Assembly (NCBI GenBank): GCA_002391525.1
Contig: DGFE01000270.1
Location: 1 to 10,131, forward strand
Reading direction: 5' to 3'
DNA length: 10,131 nt
DNA from: Competibacteraceae bacterium UBA3908
GTDB taxonomy: Bacteria; Pseudomonadota; Gammaproteobacteria; Competibacterales; Competibacteraceae
The translations under genes and the position numbers were made by a program. The notes under the pieces were generated by a model, which searched no databases, had not been told where the DNA came from, and saw only the letters and a program-made list of their open reading frames with translations. This document shows positions 1-6,485 of this stretch, piece after piece; the first letter of the stretch is position 1, and each line of letters opens with the position of its first letter.

Positions 1-1272
1 GCGCACCTGGCCCTGGCCCGCGACAGCCTGCGCGAGCTGCTGGACGACCAGCGGGTGCCGCCGCCGGTGCGCGCGGCGCTGGCCGAGGATTACCGGCAGT
101 TGCAATTGCTGCTGGAGAAGATCGAGCACGGCCATATCCACATCGCCGTGTTCGGGCGGGTCAGCGTCGGCAAGTCGGCGCTGCTGAACGCCCTGCTGGG
201 CGAGGCCAAGTTCTCGACCAGCCCCCTGCACGGCGAGACCACCCGCGCCGCCCACGCCCGCTGGCAGGAATACGACGCCGGCGGAGTGTTCCTGATCGAC
301 ACGCCCGGCATCAACGAGGTGGCCGGCGAGGAGCGGGAGCGGCTGGCCCACGACGTGGCCACCCGCAGCGACCTGGTGCTGTTCGTGGTGGACGGCGACC
401 TCACCGATACCGAATTGCGGGCGCTGCGGCAGGTGAAGGGCGCGGCGCAACGGCTGGTGCTGGTGCTGAACAAGATCGACCGCTACACCCAGGCCGACCG
501 CGAGCTGTTGCTGGCGACCTTGCGCCAGCGCACCGCCGGGTTGATCCAGCCACGGGACATCGTCACCGCCGCCGCCCAACCGGCCGAGCGGATCGTCATC
601 CTGGTGGACGCCGAGGGCAACGAAACCGAAACCCGCCGCCGGCCATCCCCGGACGTGACCGCACTGCGCGAGCGCATCTGGGACATCCTGAAGGCCGAGG
701 GCAAGACCATGGCGGCGCTCAACGCCGGGTTGTTCGCCGGACGCTTCTCCGACCGCCTGACCCGCGAGATCATCGCCATCCGTCGCGATCTGGCCGAGAA
801 GGTGGTGCGCAACTATTGCCTGGGCAAGGGCGTGGCGGTGGCGCTGAACCCGATCCCGGTCGCCGACATGCTGGCGGCGGTCGCCACCGACGCGGCGATG
901 ATCATCCATCTGAGCCGGGTGTACGGCCTGCCGATCAGCCGCGGCGAGGCCGGTTCGCTGCTCAAGACCATCTTCACCCAACTGGTGTTCCTGATGGGCA
1001 CGGTGTGGGGGATGCATCTGGTGGCGGCGGCGCTCAAGGGCGTCAGTCTGGGACTGTCGACGCTGGTGACCGCCGGGGCGCAGGGCGCGGTGGCCTGGTA
1101 CGGCACCTACGTGGTCGGCAAGGCCGCCGAACAGTATTTCGCCCAAGGCAAGTCCTGGGGCGAGGGCGGACCGAAACGGGTGGTGCAGGACATCCTCGAC
1201 AGCCTCGACCGGGAATCGCTGCTGGCCCAGGCGCGCGACGACATCCTGTCCCGCCTGAAGCCGCTGTTGTGA
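1..1272 (+). CDS. DUF697-like membrane-associated GTPase (5' partial)
   Basis: This is a TRAFAC-type GTPase with a hydrophobic C-terminal domain of the YcjF/DUF697 kind; the cellular role of the family is poorly defined. The frame is open from base 1, and the residues before the GTG at 55 (AHLALARDSLRELLDDQR) look like family sequence, so the true start lies upstream. Numbering from the GTG at 55, the P-loop is GRVSVGKS (34-41), a switch-I threonine lies in GETT, the G3 motif is DTPG (82-85) and the G4 motif is NKID (139-142). All nucleotide-binding motifs are intact, so it should bind and hydrolyse GTP. Two glycine/alanine-rich hydrophobic stretches (about 259-291 and 302-362) suggest insertion in or attachment to the inner membrane. 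A short hydrophilic tail follows. The next gene starts 4 bp downstream, so the two are probably cotranscribed. The GTPase call is firm; the DUF697 assignment is by resemblance. Confidence 0.85.
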   Translation, partial: AHLALARDSLRELLDDQRVPPPVRAALAEDYRQLQLLLEKIEHGHIHIAVFGRVSVGKSALLNALLGEAKFSTSPLHGETTRAAHARWQEYDAGGVFLIDTPGINEVAGEERERLAHDVATRSDLVLFVVDGDLTDTELRALRQVKGAAQRLVLVLNKIDRYTQADRELLLATLRQRTAGLIQPRDIVTAAAQPAERIVILVDAEGNETETRRRPSPDVTALRERIWDILKAEGKTMAALNAGLFAGRFSDRLTREIIAIRRDLAEKVVRNYCLGKGVAVALNPIPVADMLAAVATDAAMIIHLSRVYGLPISRGEAGSLLKTIFTQLVFLMGTVWGMHLVAAALKGVSLGLSTLVTAGAQGAVAWYGTYVVGKAAEQYFAQGKSWGEGGPKRVVQDILDSLDRESLLAQARDDILSRLKPLL

Positions 1273-1276
1273 GCCG

Positions 1277-1600
1277 ATGAGCTTTTCCTTTCTGATCGGC
1301 TTTCTGCTGGCGTCGGGCGTCGGCCTGTGGTTCTGGCGGGACAGCCTCGGCGCCCGCGAACAGGCCCGCGCCGCCAGTGCCCGCGCCTGTCGGCTGAGCG
1401 GCGTGCAGCTGCTGGACGATACCGTGGCCCTGGAGCGGTTGTGGTTGCGGCGCGACCGCGATGGCCGGTTGAAGCTGGAACGGTTGTACGTGTTCGAGTT
1501 CACCGATACCGGACTGATTCGCCGGACGGGCAGCGTGCTGCTGATCGGCTGGCGGGTGGAGGTGCTGCGCATGGAAGGCGGCGATCTGCTGGTGCCCTGA
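1277..1600 (+). CDS. DUF3301-family small membrane protein
   Basis: This is a 107-residue protein matching the pattern I know for DUF3301, a gammaproteobacterial family of unknown function. It starts with one hydrophobic helix (about residues 4-20, SFLIGFLLASGVGLWFW). The conserved-looking body follows: WRDSLGAREQA, then ARACRLSGVQLLDDTVAL, then LERLYVFEFTDTG. A single N-terminal membrane anchor with a cytoplasmic, basic and beta-rich domain is the likely layout. The ATG at 1277 lies 4 bp after the stop of the GTPase gene, with no strong ribosome-binding site of its own, which suggests translational coupling. No catalytic motif is visible. The family call rests on sequence memory, without a profile search. 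Confidence 0.8.
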   Translation: MSFSFLIGFLLASGVGLWFWRDSLGAREQARAASARACRLSGVQLLDDTVALERLWLRRDRDGRLKLERLYVFEFTDTGLIRRTGSVLLIGWRVEVLRMEGGDLLVP

Positions 1601-1627
1601 TCGTCGGGACCGTTCAAGAATCATCGT

Positions 1628-1632
1628 GGAGG
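1628..1632 (+). promoter_or_regulatory. Shine-Dalgarno site setting the badI start
   Basis: GGAGG lies 5 bp before the ATG at 1638. It selects that ATG over an in-frame GTG at 1626, which would overlap the site itself and add only four residues. The resulting N-terminus, MHYEDILYEVRDGV, is the usual one for BadI. Confidence 0.75.
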
Positions 1633-1637
1633 GGGAT

Positions 1638-2420
1638 ATGCATTACGAGGACATTCTGTACGAGGTCAGGGACGGCGTCGCTACCATCACCATCAACCGT
1701 CCCGACAAGTACAACGCTTTCCGCGCCCGGACTTGCGAGGAGCTGATCCACGCCTTCCAGCGGGCCGGCTGGGATCGGTCGGTGGGCGTGATCGTGCTCA
1801 CCGGCGCGGGTGAAAAAGCGTTCTGCACCGGTGGCGACCAGTCCGCCCACGAGGGCCACTACGACGGGCGCGGCGTGATCGGTCTGCCGCTGGAGGAATT
1901 GCAGAGCGCGATCCGCGACGTGCCCAAACCGGTCATCGCCAAGGTGCGCGGCTACGCCATCGGCGGCGGCCACGTGCTGGCGCTGCTGTGCGATCTGACC
2001 CTCGCCGCCGAGTCGGCCAGATTCGGTCAGGTCGGTCCCAAGGTCGGTTCGGTGGACCCCGGTTTCGGCACCGCCTACATGGCGCGGGTGATCGGCGAGA
2101 AGCGGGCGCGGGAAGTCTGGTATCTGTGCCGCCAGTATCCGGCGGCGGAAGCGGTGCGGATGGGGCTGGCGAACAAGGCGGTCCCCGATGCGGAACTGGA
2201 CGCCGAAGTGGAACGCTGGTGCGCGGAAATCCTCGAGAAAAGCCCGACCGCGCTGGCCTTGGCCAAGCGCTCCTTCAACGCCGACACCGCCCACATCGCC
2301 GGCATTTCCGCGCTGGGTTTGCAGGCGGTCAGCCTGTTCTACGGCACCGAGGAATCGAAGGAGGGCGTGCAAGCGTTTCAGGAAAAGCGCAAGCCGAATT
2401 TCCGCGGCGGGAAGCGATAG
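1638..2420 (+). CDS. badI: 2-ketocyclohexanecarboxyl-CoA hydrolase (BadI)
   Basis: This is a crotonase-superfamily enzyme of 260 residues, the length I recall for Rhodopseudomonas palustris BadI. BadI hydrolytically opens the ring of 2-ketocyclohexane-1-carboxyl-CoA to give pimeloyl-CoA, a late step of anaerobic benzoate and cyclohexanecarboxylate breakdown in the cytoplasm. Visible signatures are NRPDKYNAFR (20-29), the oxyanion-hole segments AFCTGGDQS (61-69) and GYAIGGG (105-111), and GPKVGSVDPGFG (133-144). The residues I recall as proposed catalytic ones in BadI, S138, D140 and Y235, are all present at exactly those numbers, and the C-terminus has the family's EKRKP stretch. The related MenB (dihydroxynaphthoyl-CoA synthase) is the main alternative, but MenB usually has SFDGG where this has SVDPG. 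No other bad-pathway gene is in view: the neighbours are a DUF3301 gene and parE. Starts at the ATG with a good ribosome-binding site. Confidence 0.88.
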   Translation: MHYEDILYEVRDGVATITINRPDKYNAFRARTCEELIHAFQRAGWDRSVGVIVLTGAGEKAFCTGGDQSAHEGHYDGRGVIGLPLEELQSAIRDVPKPVIAKVRGYAIGGGHVLALLCDLTLAAESARFGQVGPKVGSVDPGFGTAYMARVIGEKRAREVWYLCRQYPAAEAVRMGLANKAVPDAELDAEVERWCAEILEKSPTALALAKRSFNADTAHIAGISALGLQAVSLFYGTEESKEGVQAFQEKRKPNFRGGKR

Positions 2421-2483
2421 CGTCCGGTTGAGCGGCCTGGCCCTTACTGAATCCGTGTTTCCCGAGTTCAAGACCGTTCACGC

Positions 2484-4373
2484 ATGAACGCCACCAGCTA
2501 CGACGCCTCCGCGATTGAAGTCCTCAGCGGTTTGGACCCGGTGCGCAAGCGGCCGGGCATGTATACCGACACCAGCCGGCCCAACCATCTGGCGCAGGAA
2601 GTGATCGACAACAGCGTGGACGAGGCCATCGCCGGTCACGCGAGCACGGTGACGGTGATCCTGTACGCCGACGGTTCGCTGTCGGTCGAGGACGATGGCC
2701 GGGGGATGCCGGTGGACGTTCATCCCGAGGAAGGCATTCCCGGCGTCGAACTGATCCTGACCCGCCTGCATGCCGGCGGCAAGTTCTCGGATCGCAACTA
2801 CCGTTTTTCCGGCGGCCTGCACGGGGTGGGCGTGTCGGTGGTGAACGCGCTGTCCAGCCATCTGGAAGTCTGGGTCAAGCGCAATGGCCGGGAATACAAC
2901 ATGGCCTTCGCCGGCGGCGACAAGGTGTCCGAGCTGGAGGAAATCGGCACGGTCCCGCGGCGCGCGACGGGCACTACCCTGCGGTTCTGGCCCGATCCCC
3001 GCTATTTCGATTCGCCCAAGTTCTCGGTGCCGCGCCTCAAGCACGTCTTGCGCGCCAAGGCGGTGCTGTGTCCGGGGCTCAAGGTCTCCTTCACCGACGA
3101 GGCGACCGGCGAGCAGGTCGTCTGGCATTACGAGGACGGCTTTACCGATTATCTGAAGGAAGCATTGGGTCAGACGCCACTGCTGCCCGATCCGCCGTTC
3201 GTCGGCCATGTCAGCGGCGAGCGCGAGGCCGCCGACTGGGCCTTGGCCTGGTTGCCGGACGGCGGCGAGCCGGTGGCCGAGAGTTACGTCAACCTGATTC
3301 CCACGCCTCAGGGCGGTACTCACGTCAACGGCTTGCGCGGCGGGCTGACCGACGCCGTGCGCGAGTTCTGCGAGTTTCGCAACCTGGTGCCGCGCGGGCT
3401 GCGCATCGCCCCGGAAGATGTCTGGGAAGGCTGCTGCTACGTGCTGTCGGTCAAGCTGCAGGACCCGCAATTCTCCGGCCAGACCAAGGAGCGGCTGTCC
3501 TCGCGCGAGTGCGCGGTGTTCGTGGCCGGAGTGGTCAAGGACACCCTGAGCCTGTGGCTGAACCAGCATCCCGAAACCGGCGAGCGCATCGCCCAACTGG
3601 CGCTGGCCAACGCCCAGAAACGGCTGCGGGCCAGCCGCAAGGTGGTGCGCAAGCAGGTCACCAGCGGCCCGGCGCTGCCCGGCAAGCTGACCGACTGCAC
3701 CGCACAGGATTCGAGCCGTACCGAATTGTTTCTGGTGGAGGGCGATTCCGCCGGCGGCTCCGCCAAGCAGGCCCGCAACCGCGAGTTTCAGGCGGTGATG
3801 CCGTTGCGCGGCAAGATTCTGAACACCTGGGAGGTGGATTCCGCCGAGGTGATGGCCTCGCAGGAGGTGCACGACATCGCCGTGGCCATCGGTGTCGATC
3901 CCGGTTCCAGCGATCTGGCCGGGCTGCGCTACGGCAGGATTTGCATTCTCGCCGACGCCGATTCCGACGGCCTGCACATCGCCACGCTGCTCTGCGCCTT
4001 GTTCGTGCGCCACTTCCGTCCCTTGGTGGAAGCCGGCCACGTGCACGTCGCCATGCCGCCGCTGTTCCGGATCGATGTCGGCAAGGAGGTGTTCTACGCG
4101 CTGGACGAGGCCGAGAAGCAGGGTCTTCTCGACCGCATCGCCGCCGAGAAGAAGAAGGGCAAGGTCAACGTGACCCGCTTCAAGGGACTGGGCGAGATGA
4201 ACCCGTTGCAATTGCGGGAAACGACGATGGATCCCGCCACCCGCCGGCTGGTGCAACTGACGCTCGACGCCGGCGACGACACCCTGGCCTTGATGGACAT
4301 GCTGCTGGCTAGGAAGCGGGCGGGGGATCGCAAGACCTGGCTGGAGGAAAAGGGGAATCTGGCGGAGGTGTGA
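2484..4373 (+). CDS. parE: DNA topoisomerase IV subunit B (ParE)
   Basis: This is the ATPase subunit of topoisomerase IV, which pairs with ParC to decatenate daughter chromosomes and relax supercoils in the cytoplasm. The length, 629 residues, is essentially that of E. coli ParE. The GHKL ATPase domain has EVIDNSVDEA (E39, N43), DDGRGMP (70-76) and GGLHGVGVSVVNALS (from 110). The transducer has the ATP-contacting QTKERLSSRE segment. The TOPRIM domain has LVEGDSAGGSAKQ (from 417, metal ligand E419), PLRGKILNTWEV and DADSDG (491-496). The tail has RFKGLGEMNPLQLRETTMDP. SAKQARNREFQAVMPLRG, together with the short C-terminus lacking the gamma-proteobacterial GyrB insertion, points to ParE and not GyrB. 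The ATG at 2484 gives the standard N-terminus. Upstream is a 63-bp gap with no clear promoter. parC is not in the window. Confidence 0.97.
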   Translation: MNATSYDASAIEVLSGLDPVRKRPGMYTDTSRPNHLAQEVIDNSVDEAIAGHASTVTVILYADGSLSVEDDGRGMPVDVHPEEGIPGVELILTRLHAGGKFSDRNYRFSGGLHGVGVSVVNALSSHLEVWVKRNGREYNMAFAGGDKVSELEEIGTVPRRATGTTLRFWPDPRYFDSPKFSVPRLKHVLRAKAVLCPGLKVSFTDEATGEQVVWHYEDGFTDYLKEALGQTPLLPDPPFVGHVSGEREAADWALAWLPDGGEPVAESYVNLIPTPQGGTHVNGLRGGLTDAVREFCEFRNLVPRGLRIAPEDVWEGCCYVLSVKLQDPQFSGQTKERLSSRECAVFVAGVVKDTLSLWLNQHPETGERIAQLALANAQKRLRASRKVVRKQVTSGPALPGKLTDCTAQDSSRTELFLVEGDSAGGSAKQARNREFQAVMPLRGKILNTWEVDSAEVMASQEVHDIAVAIGVDPGSSDLAGLRYGRICILADADSDGLHIATLLCALFVRHFRPLVEAGHVHVAMPPLFRIDVGKEVFYALDEAEKQGLLDRIAAEKKKGKVNVTRFKGLGEMNPLQLRETTMDPATRRLVQLTLDAGDDTLALMDMLLARKRAGDRKTWLEEKGNLAEV

Positions 4374-4473
4374 GAAAAGCAGGCAGCTTTAGTCGTGCCG
4401 CGCCTTGCCTGGCCCGGATCGATATCCAGAGCTTATGGGACAAAGGGCAAATAAAAATTTTATCGGAGTCTAT
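4374..4473 (+). other. Short intergenic gap after parE; composition shift
   Basis: This 100-bp gap separates parE from the deacetylase start. GC content falls sharply here, ending in an AT-rich run (4449-4464). A 5-bp hairpin AAAGC/GCTTT (4376-4390) follows the parE stop but has no T-tract, so I do not call a terminator. The AT-rich run could house a promoter for the accessory pair, but I see no convincing -35/-10 combination. An in-frame TTG (4405) and an ATG (4435) are weaker start options for the next gene. Confidence 0.5.
4465..4468 (+). promoter_or_regulatory. Shine-Dalgarno site setting the deacetylase start
   Basis: GGAG lies 5 bp before the ATG at 4474. The upstream in-frame alternatives, TTG 4405 and ATG 4435, have no such site and would add 23 or 13 residues that do not resemble a signal peptide. 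This favours the leaderless 226-residue product. Confidence 0.6.
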
Positions 4474-5154
4474 ATGAGTGGATTACCGGTTTATCTGACT
4501 TTCGATGACGGTCCCAATGAGGGAACTTCCGACGTGTTGGAGGCATTGCGCATGGAAAGTGTCAAGGCCACCTTTTTCCTCACCGCGATCACCCTTGAAC
4601 GAACTCCGGGCCAACAGTACAGCCTGATCCAAACCATGTTGCAAGAGGGTCACGCCCTCGGTAATCATGGCTACGACCACGATCCAATGACGCGCAGGGG
4701 CTACAATTCAACCACGCCCTCGGAGGTAAAAAAAGATTTCGATACCAACCTCGAAAAACTCGATAGCTTATTTCAGGTTCGCAACGGCATCGTTTGTGCC
4801 GAATTTCCGGGTTTTAAGATCGCGCGACTGCCCGGCGATGGCCGATTCATGCCCAACTACGTCGAGATGATCGTCCGAGACCTCAAAATACCGCATGCCG
4901 GCTGGGACTTCGAGTTCGCCGATAACGGCAGAATGGGCCACATTACCCATCGGGATTGGCAAGGCGTCGTCGGTGTGGCGGGAACGAAAGCTGGTTTCCC
5001 CAGTTCCCACGATATCTTGCTCCTGCATGATCGACACTGGAAGGGAAAGAAAGAATTGCTCGCTAATTTGATCCGAAAATTGAAACAAAAACACTCCTTC
5101 GCAAAGTTGGTTCCTGTTCCTCCGGGGCTCCGCAGCATCAAGTATCCCCCATGA
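4474..5154 (+). CDS. NodB-type polysaccharide deacetylase family protein, leaderless and divergent
   Basis: This is a 226-residue protein made almost entirely of a NodB homology (carbohydrate esterase 4) domain. Such enzymes remove N- or O-acetyl groups from chitooligosaccharides, peptidoglycan or exopolysaccharide using a divalent metal. Motif 1 is TFDDGP (9-14; D11 expected base, D12 metal ligand). Motif 2 is H65-x3-H69 in NHGYDHD (metal ligands). Motif 5 is LLLHD (182-186; H185 expected acid). Motif 3 is altered, R-L-P-G (118-121) where an aromatic residue usually follows the proline. Motif 4 is only approximated by GWDFEFAD (143-150). The metal triad is complete, so activity is plausible, but the substrate cannot be read from sequence. 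There is no signal peptide or membrane helix, unusual for an enzyme acting on wall polymers. Base composition is clearly more AT-rich than parE. The stop overlaps the next start (ATGA), so the two are translationally coupled. Acquisition by transfer is my inference. Confidence 0.8.
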   Translation: MSGLPVYLTFDDGPNEGTSDVLEALRMESVKATFFLTAITLERTPGQQYSLIQTMLQEGHALGNHGYDHDPMTRRGYNSTTPSEVKKDFDTNLEKLDSLFQVRNGIVCAEFPGFKIARLPGDGRFMPNYVEMIVRDLKIPHAGWDFEFADNGRMGHITHRDWQGVVGVAGTKAGFPSSHDILLLHDRHWKGKKELLANLIRKLKQKHSFAKLVPVPPGLRSIKYPP

Positions 5155-6275
5155 CTTCCCCGACTGCCGGGTGGAGCCTGCCCGCCCTTCGCGTGGCCCG
5201 AGGATGGCGGATGATCCGTCGGTGGTTTCGTCTGCCTCGAGCGGTCCGGTACGACGTGATGGCGTGCGTAATGGCGTGCATGGTGGCGTGTTGCTCTCCG
5301 GCTGTCGCCGCCCGTGGTGATGAAACCCGGCCTGCCGGCGGCACGCATCGCTTGACGCCTTCCACCGGATCGCGCGAACCCTTGGATTTGGACTGGCTGC
5401 CGGATGGCTCGCATCTCCTCGTCGGGCGTCGTTGGCTGCTCTCTGTTCGGGACGGACGGTTTACTCCTTGGCGGTGCGCGCCAGATTCGGCTATGCCTCA
5501 CGGCGACTGCGCGGCCAGGGACATCGCCTTTTCGCCTGATGGCGCGCGCATCCTGGTGCTCGACAAAGCTTCCTTCGCCATCGCTCCCAGGAAAGGTTCA
5601 CCGGCCGTCCGCATTCAAATCCCGAGCTGGATAAAATCAAGGTCCAATCCAGCGAATGGCGATCTGATCAATCTCGCTTTCTGGCTATCCGCAAACACGA
5701 TTTTTGTGCAGCAATTCGATCCCGCCACCCCCTTTGAACCGGAATGCGGGCTCTTCGATGCGCGGACGCGGGCTTGGCGACGTCCGCGCGGTGGCTGTCT
5801 CTCCAGTGATTTTGGCCATTTGTTTCAAGTGCGTCCGGGACCTGGCGGGTGGCTGCTGCTGTCGTCGTCGTCGGAGGGTTACCACGCGCTGGGTCTGGTT
5901 CGCTACGATCCTACCACCGGGCAGTCCGACCCCGGTATACCACCGCTCCTATTGGAAGCTCCGGGTCCCATCAATACCCGGTTCGCTCGGGACGGTTCTC
6001 GCGTCGATTTGATTTCTCCTTGTGTCCTGGAAGGCCGGAAACCACCGCCTTGCGGCGACGATGAAGCGCGGTCGGCATGGAAACTGTACTCCTGGCCGAC
6101 CACTGGCGGCGCCATCAGCGTGCTGCGCTCCGATCTGCCTCCAGGCTCGGTGCTCGATCCAATCGGCGCCCGTTTCGCGTGGCCCGAGGAAAATGGCATC
6201 TGCATCGGTGACCCGCGTCAAACCGGGACTCTTTGCATCCCACTCCCCTCGGACAGATATACCTCTCCTAGGTGA
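5151..6275 (+). CDS. Exported beta-propeller-like protein of unknown function
   Basis: I do not recognise a named family. The 374-residue frame starts with the ATG of an ATGA overlap with the deacetylase gene. A second in-frame ATG at 5211 (residue 21) has an AGGA-type ribosome-binding site just upstream and gives a cleaner export signal. That signal has a basic segment (MIRRWFRLPRAVR), a short hydrophobic core rich in M, A, V and C, and either a signal peptidase I site after SPAVAA or a poor lipobox (MVAC). The RRWFRL segment faintly resembles a twin-arginine motif. The mature part carries at least two beta-propeller-type blade signatures, DWLPDGSHLLVG (81-92) and DIAFSPDGARILVL (124-137), as in WD40/TolB-like repeats, followed by blade-like strands to the end. 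Several cysteines (for example in CAPDSAMPHGDC, ECGLFD and PPCGDD) suggest disulfides in the periplasm. No catalytic motif is evident. Coupling to the deacetylase suggests a partner, inhibitor or binding subunit, which is inference. Confidence 0.65.
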   Translation: MTSPTAGWSLPALRVARGWRMIRRWFRLPRAVRYDVMACVMACMVACCSPAVAARGDETRPAGGTHRLTPSTGSREPLDLDWLPDGSHLLVGRRWLLSVRDGRFTPWRCAPDSAMPHGDCAARDIAFSPDGARILVLDKASFAIAPRKGSPAVRIQIPSWIKSRSNPANGDLINLAFWLSANTIFVQQFDPATPFEPECGLFDARTRAWRRPRGGCLSSDFGHLFQVRPGPGGWLLLSSSSEGYHALGLVRYDPTTGQSDPGIPPLLLEAPGPINTRFARDGSRVDLISPCVLEGRKPPPCGDDEARSAWKLYSWPTTGGAISVLRSDLPPGSVLDPIGARFAWPEENGICIGDPRQTGTLCIPLPSDRYTSPR

Positions 6276-6295
6276 ATTGTGGCCGACTCGTGAAT

Positions 6296-6334
6296 GGAAA
6301 TCCCCTCTAACCCTCTTTTGCAAAGAGGGACTTA
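6296..6334. repeat. Palindromic intergenic element, probable dispersed repeat
   Basis: The core is a perfect inverted repeat, CCCTCTTT (6311-6318), loop TGC, AAAGAGGG (6322-6329), preceded by AAATCCCCTCTAA and followed by ACTTAG. The layout of an AATCCCC..TAACCC start, a C-rich/T-rich arm, a small loop and an A-rich/G-rich arm is like a widespread class of short palindromic intergenic repeats that I recall from several bacterial groups. Only this one copy is in the window, so the repeat status is inference. It lies between convergent genes and could act as a bidirectional transcription stop, although no T-tract follows on either strand. Confidence 0.5.
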
Positions 6335-6441
6335 GCGCGACCGGCCAGTGTTTTCACAGCTCAAACAGGGTTGCTGGATAAGGAACTGGTCCGGCCGCCG
6401 CGGTTCAAGCCCGCCAGCATGGAGAGGCGATCCTTTCTCCC

Positions 6442-6467
6442 TGGGGGCGCGGAGAGAAGATTCGAAC
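6442..6467 (-). other. Degenerate tRNA-Ser 3'-end-like fragment
   Basis: Read on the - strand, this segment has GTTCGAATC (a T-loop sequence) followed by TTCTCTCCGCG and a C-rich end. It resembles the T-loop plus acceptor 3' strand of bacterial tRNA-Ser genes (TTCGAATC..CTCTCCGCCA). It is not a functional tRNA: the T-stem is about three bases short and does not pair, the CCA end is disrupted, and no D-arm or anticodon arm lies upstream. If real, it may be a decayed attachment site left by an element that inserted at a tRNA-Ser gene. Chance similarity is a serious alternative. Confidence 0.25.
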
Positions 6468-6485
6468 TGAACGCCTGCCTTGAAT

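Larger units (their letters stand above)
6276..6485. other. Intergenic region between convergent genes
   Basis: This 210-bp non-coding stretch separates the end of the propeller gene (+) from the end of the sensor gene (-). It contains a perfect inverted repeat at 6311-6329 and a tRNA-Ser-like fragment near 6442-6467, both listed separately. An imperfect hairpin (about 6433-6460, CTTTCTCC against GGAGAGAAG with a bulge) could help end transcription from the - strand, but has no T-tract. No credible gene is visible. Confidence 0.6.

Noticed and set aside
55..57. GTG as the start codon of the GTPase gene
   Set aside because: The frame is open from base 1 and the upstream residues look like family sequence, so the start is probably outside the window.
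2478..4256. Long open frame on the - strand across parE (592 codons)
   Set aside because: It is exactly antisense to an intact, highly conserved parE. Long antisense frames arise in GC-rich coding DNA, and its translation is low-complexity H/G/A/Q-rich with no recognisable motif.
3068..4312. + strand frame of 414 codons in another phase of parE
   Set aside because: Arginine/alanine-rich out-of-phase translation of parE; the parE frame carries all the motifs.
4376..4390. Hairpin after the parE stop as a terminator
   Set aside because: The stem is only 5 bp, mostly A-T, and no T-run follows; too weak to call.
6022..6381. + strand frame extending past the end of the propeller gene (119 codons)
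   Set aside because: Most of it overlaps the propeller gene out of phase, it has no ribosome-binding site, and the part beyond 6275 translates the palindromic repeat.
6442..6467. A functional tRNA-Ser gene
   Set aside because: Only a T-loop and acceptor-like string is present; the T-stem does not pair and there are no D or anticodon arms. Kept only as a possible remnant.
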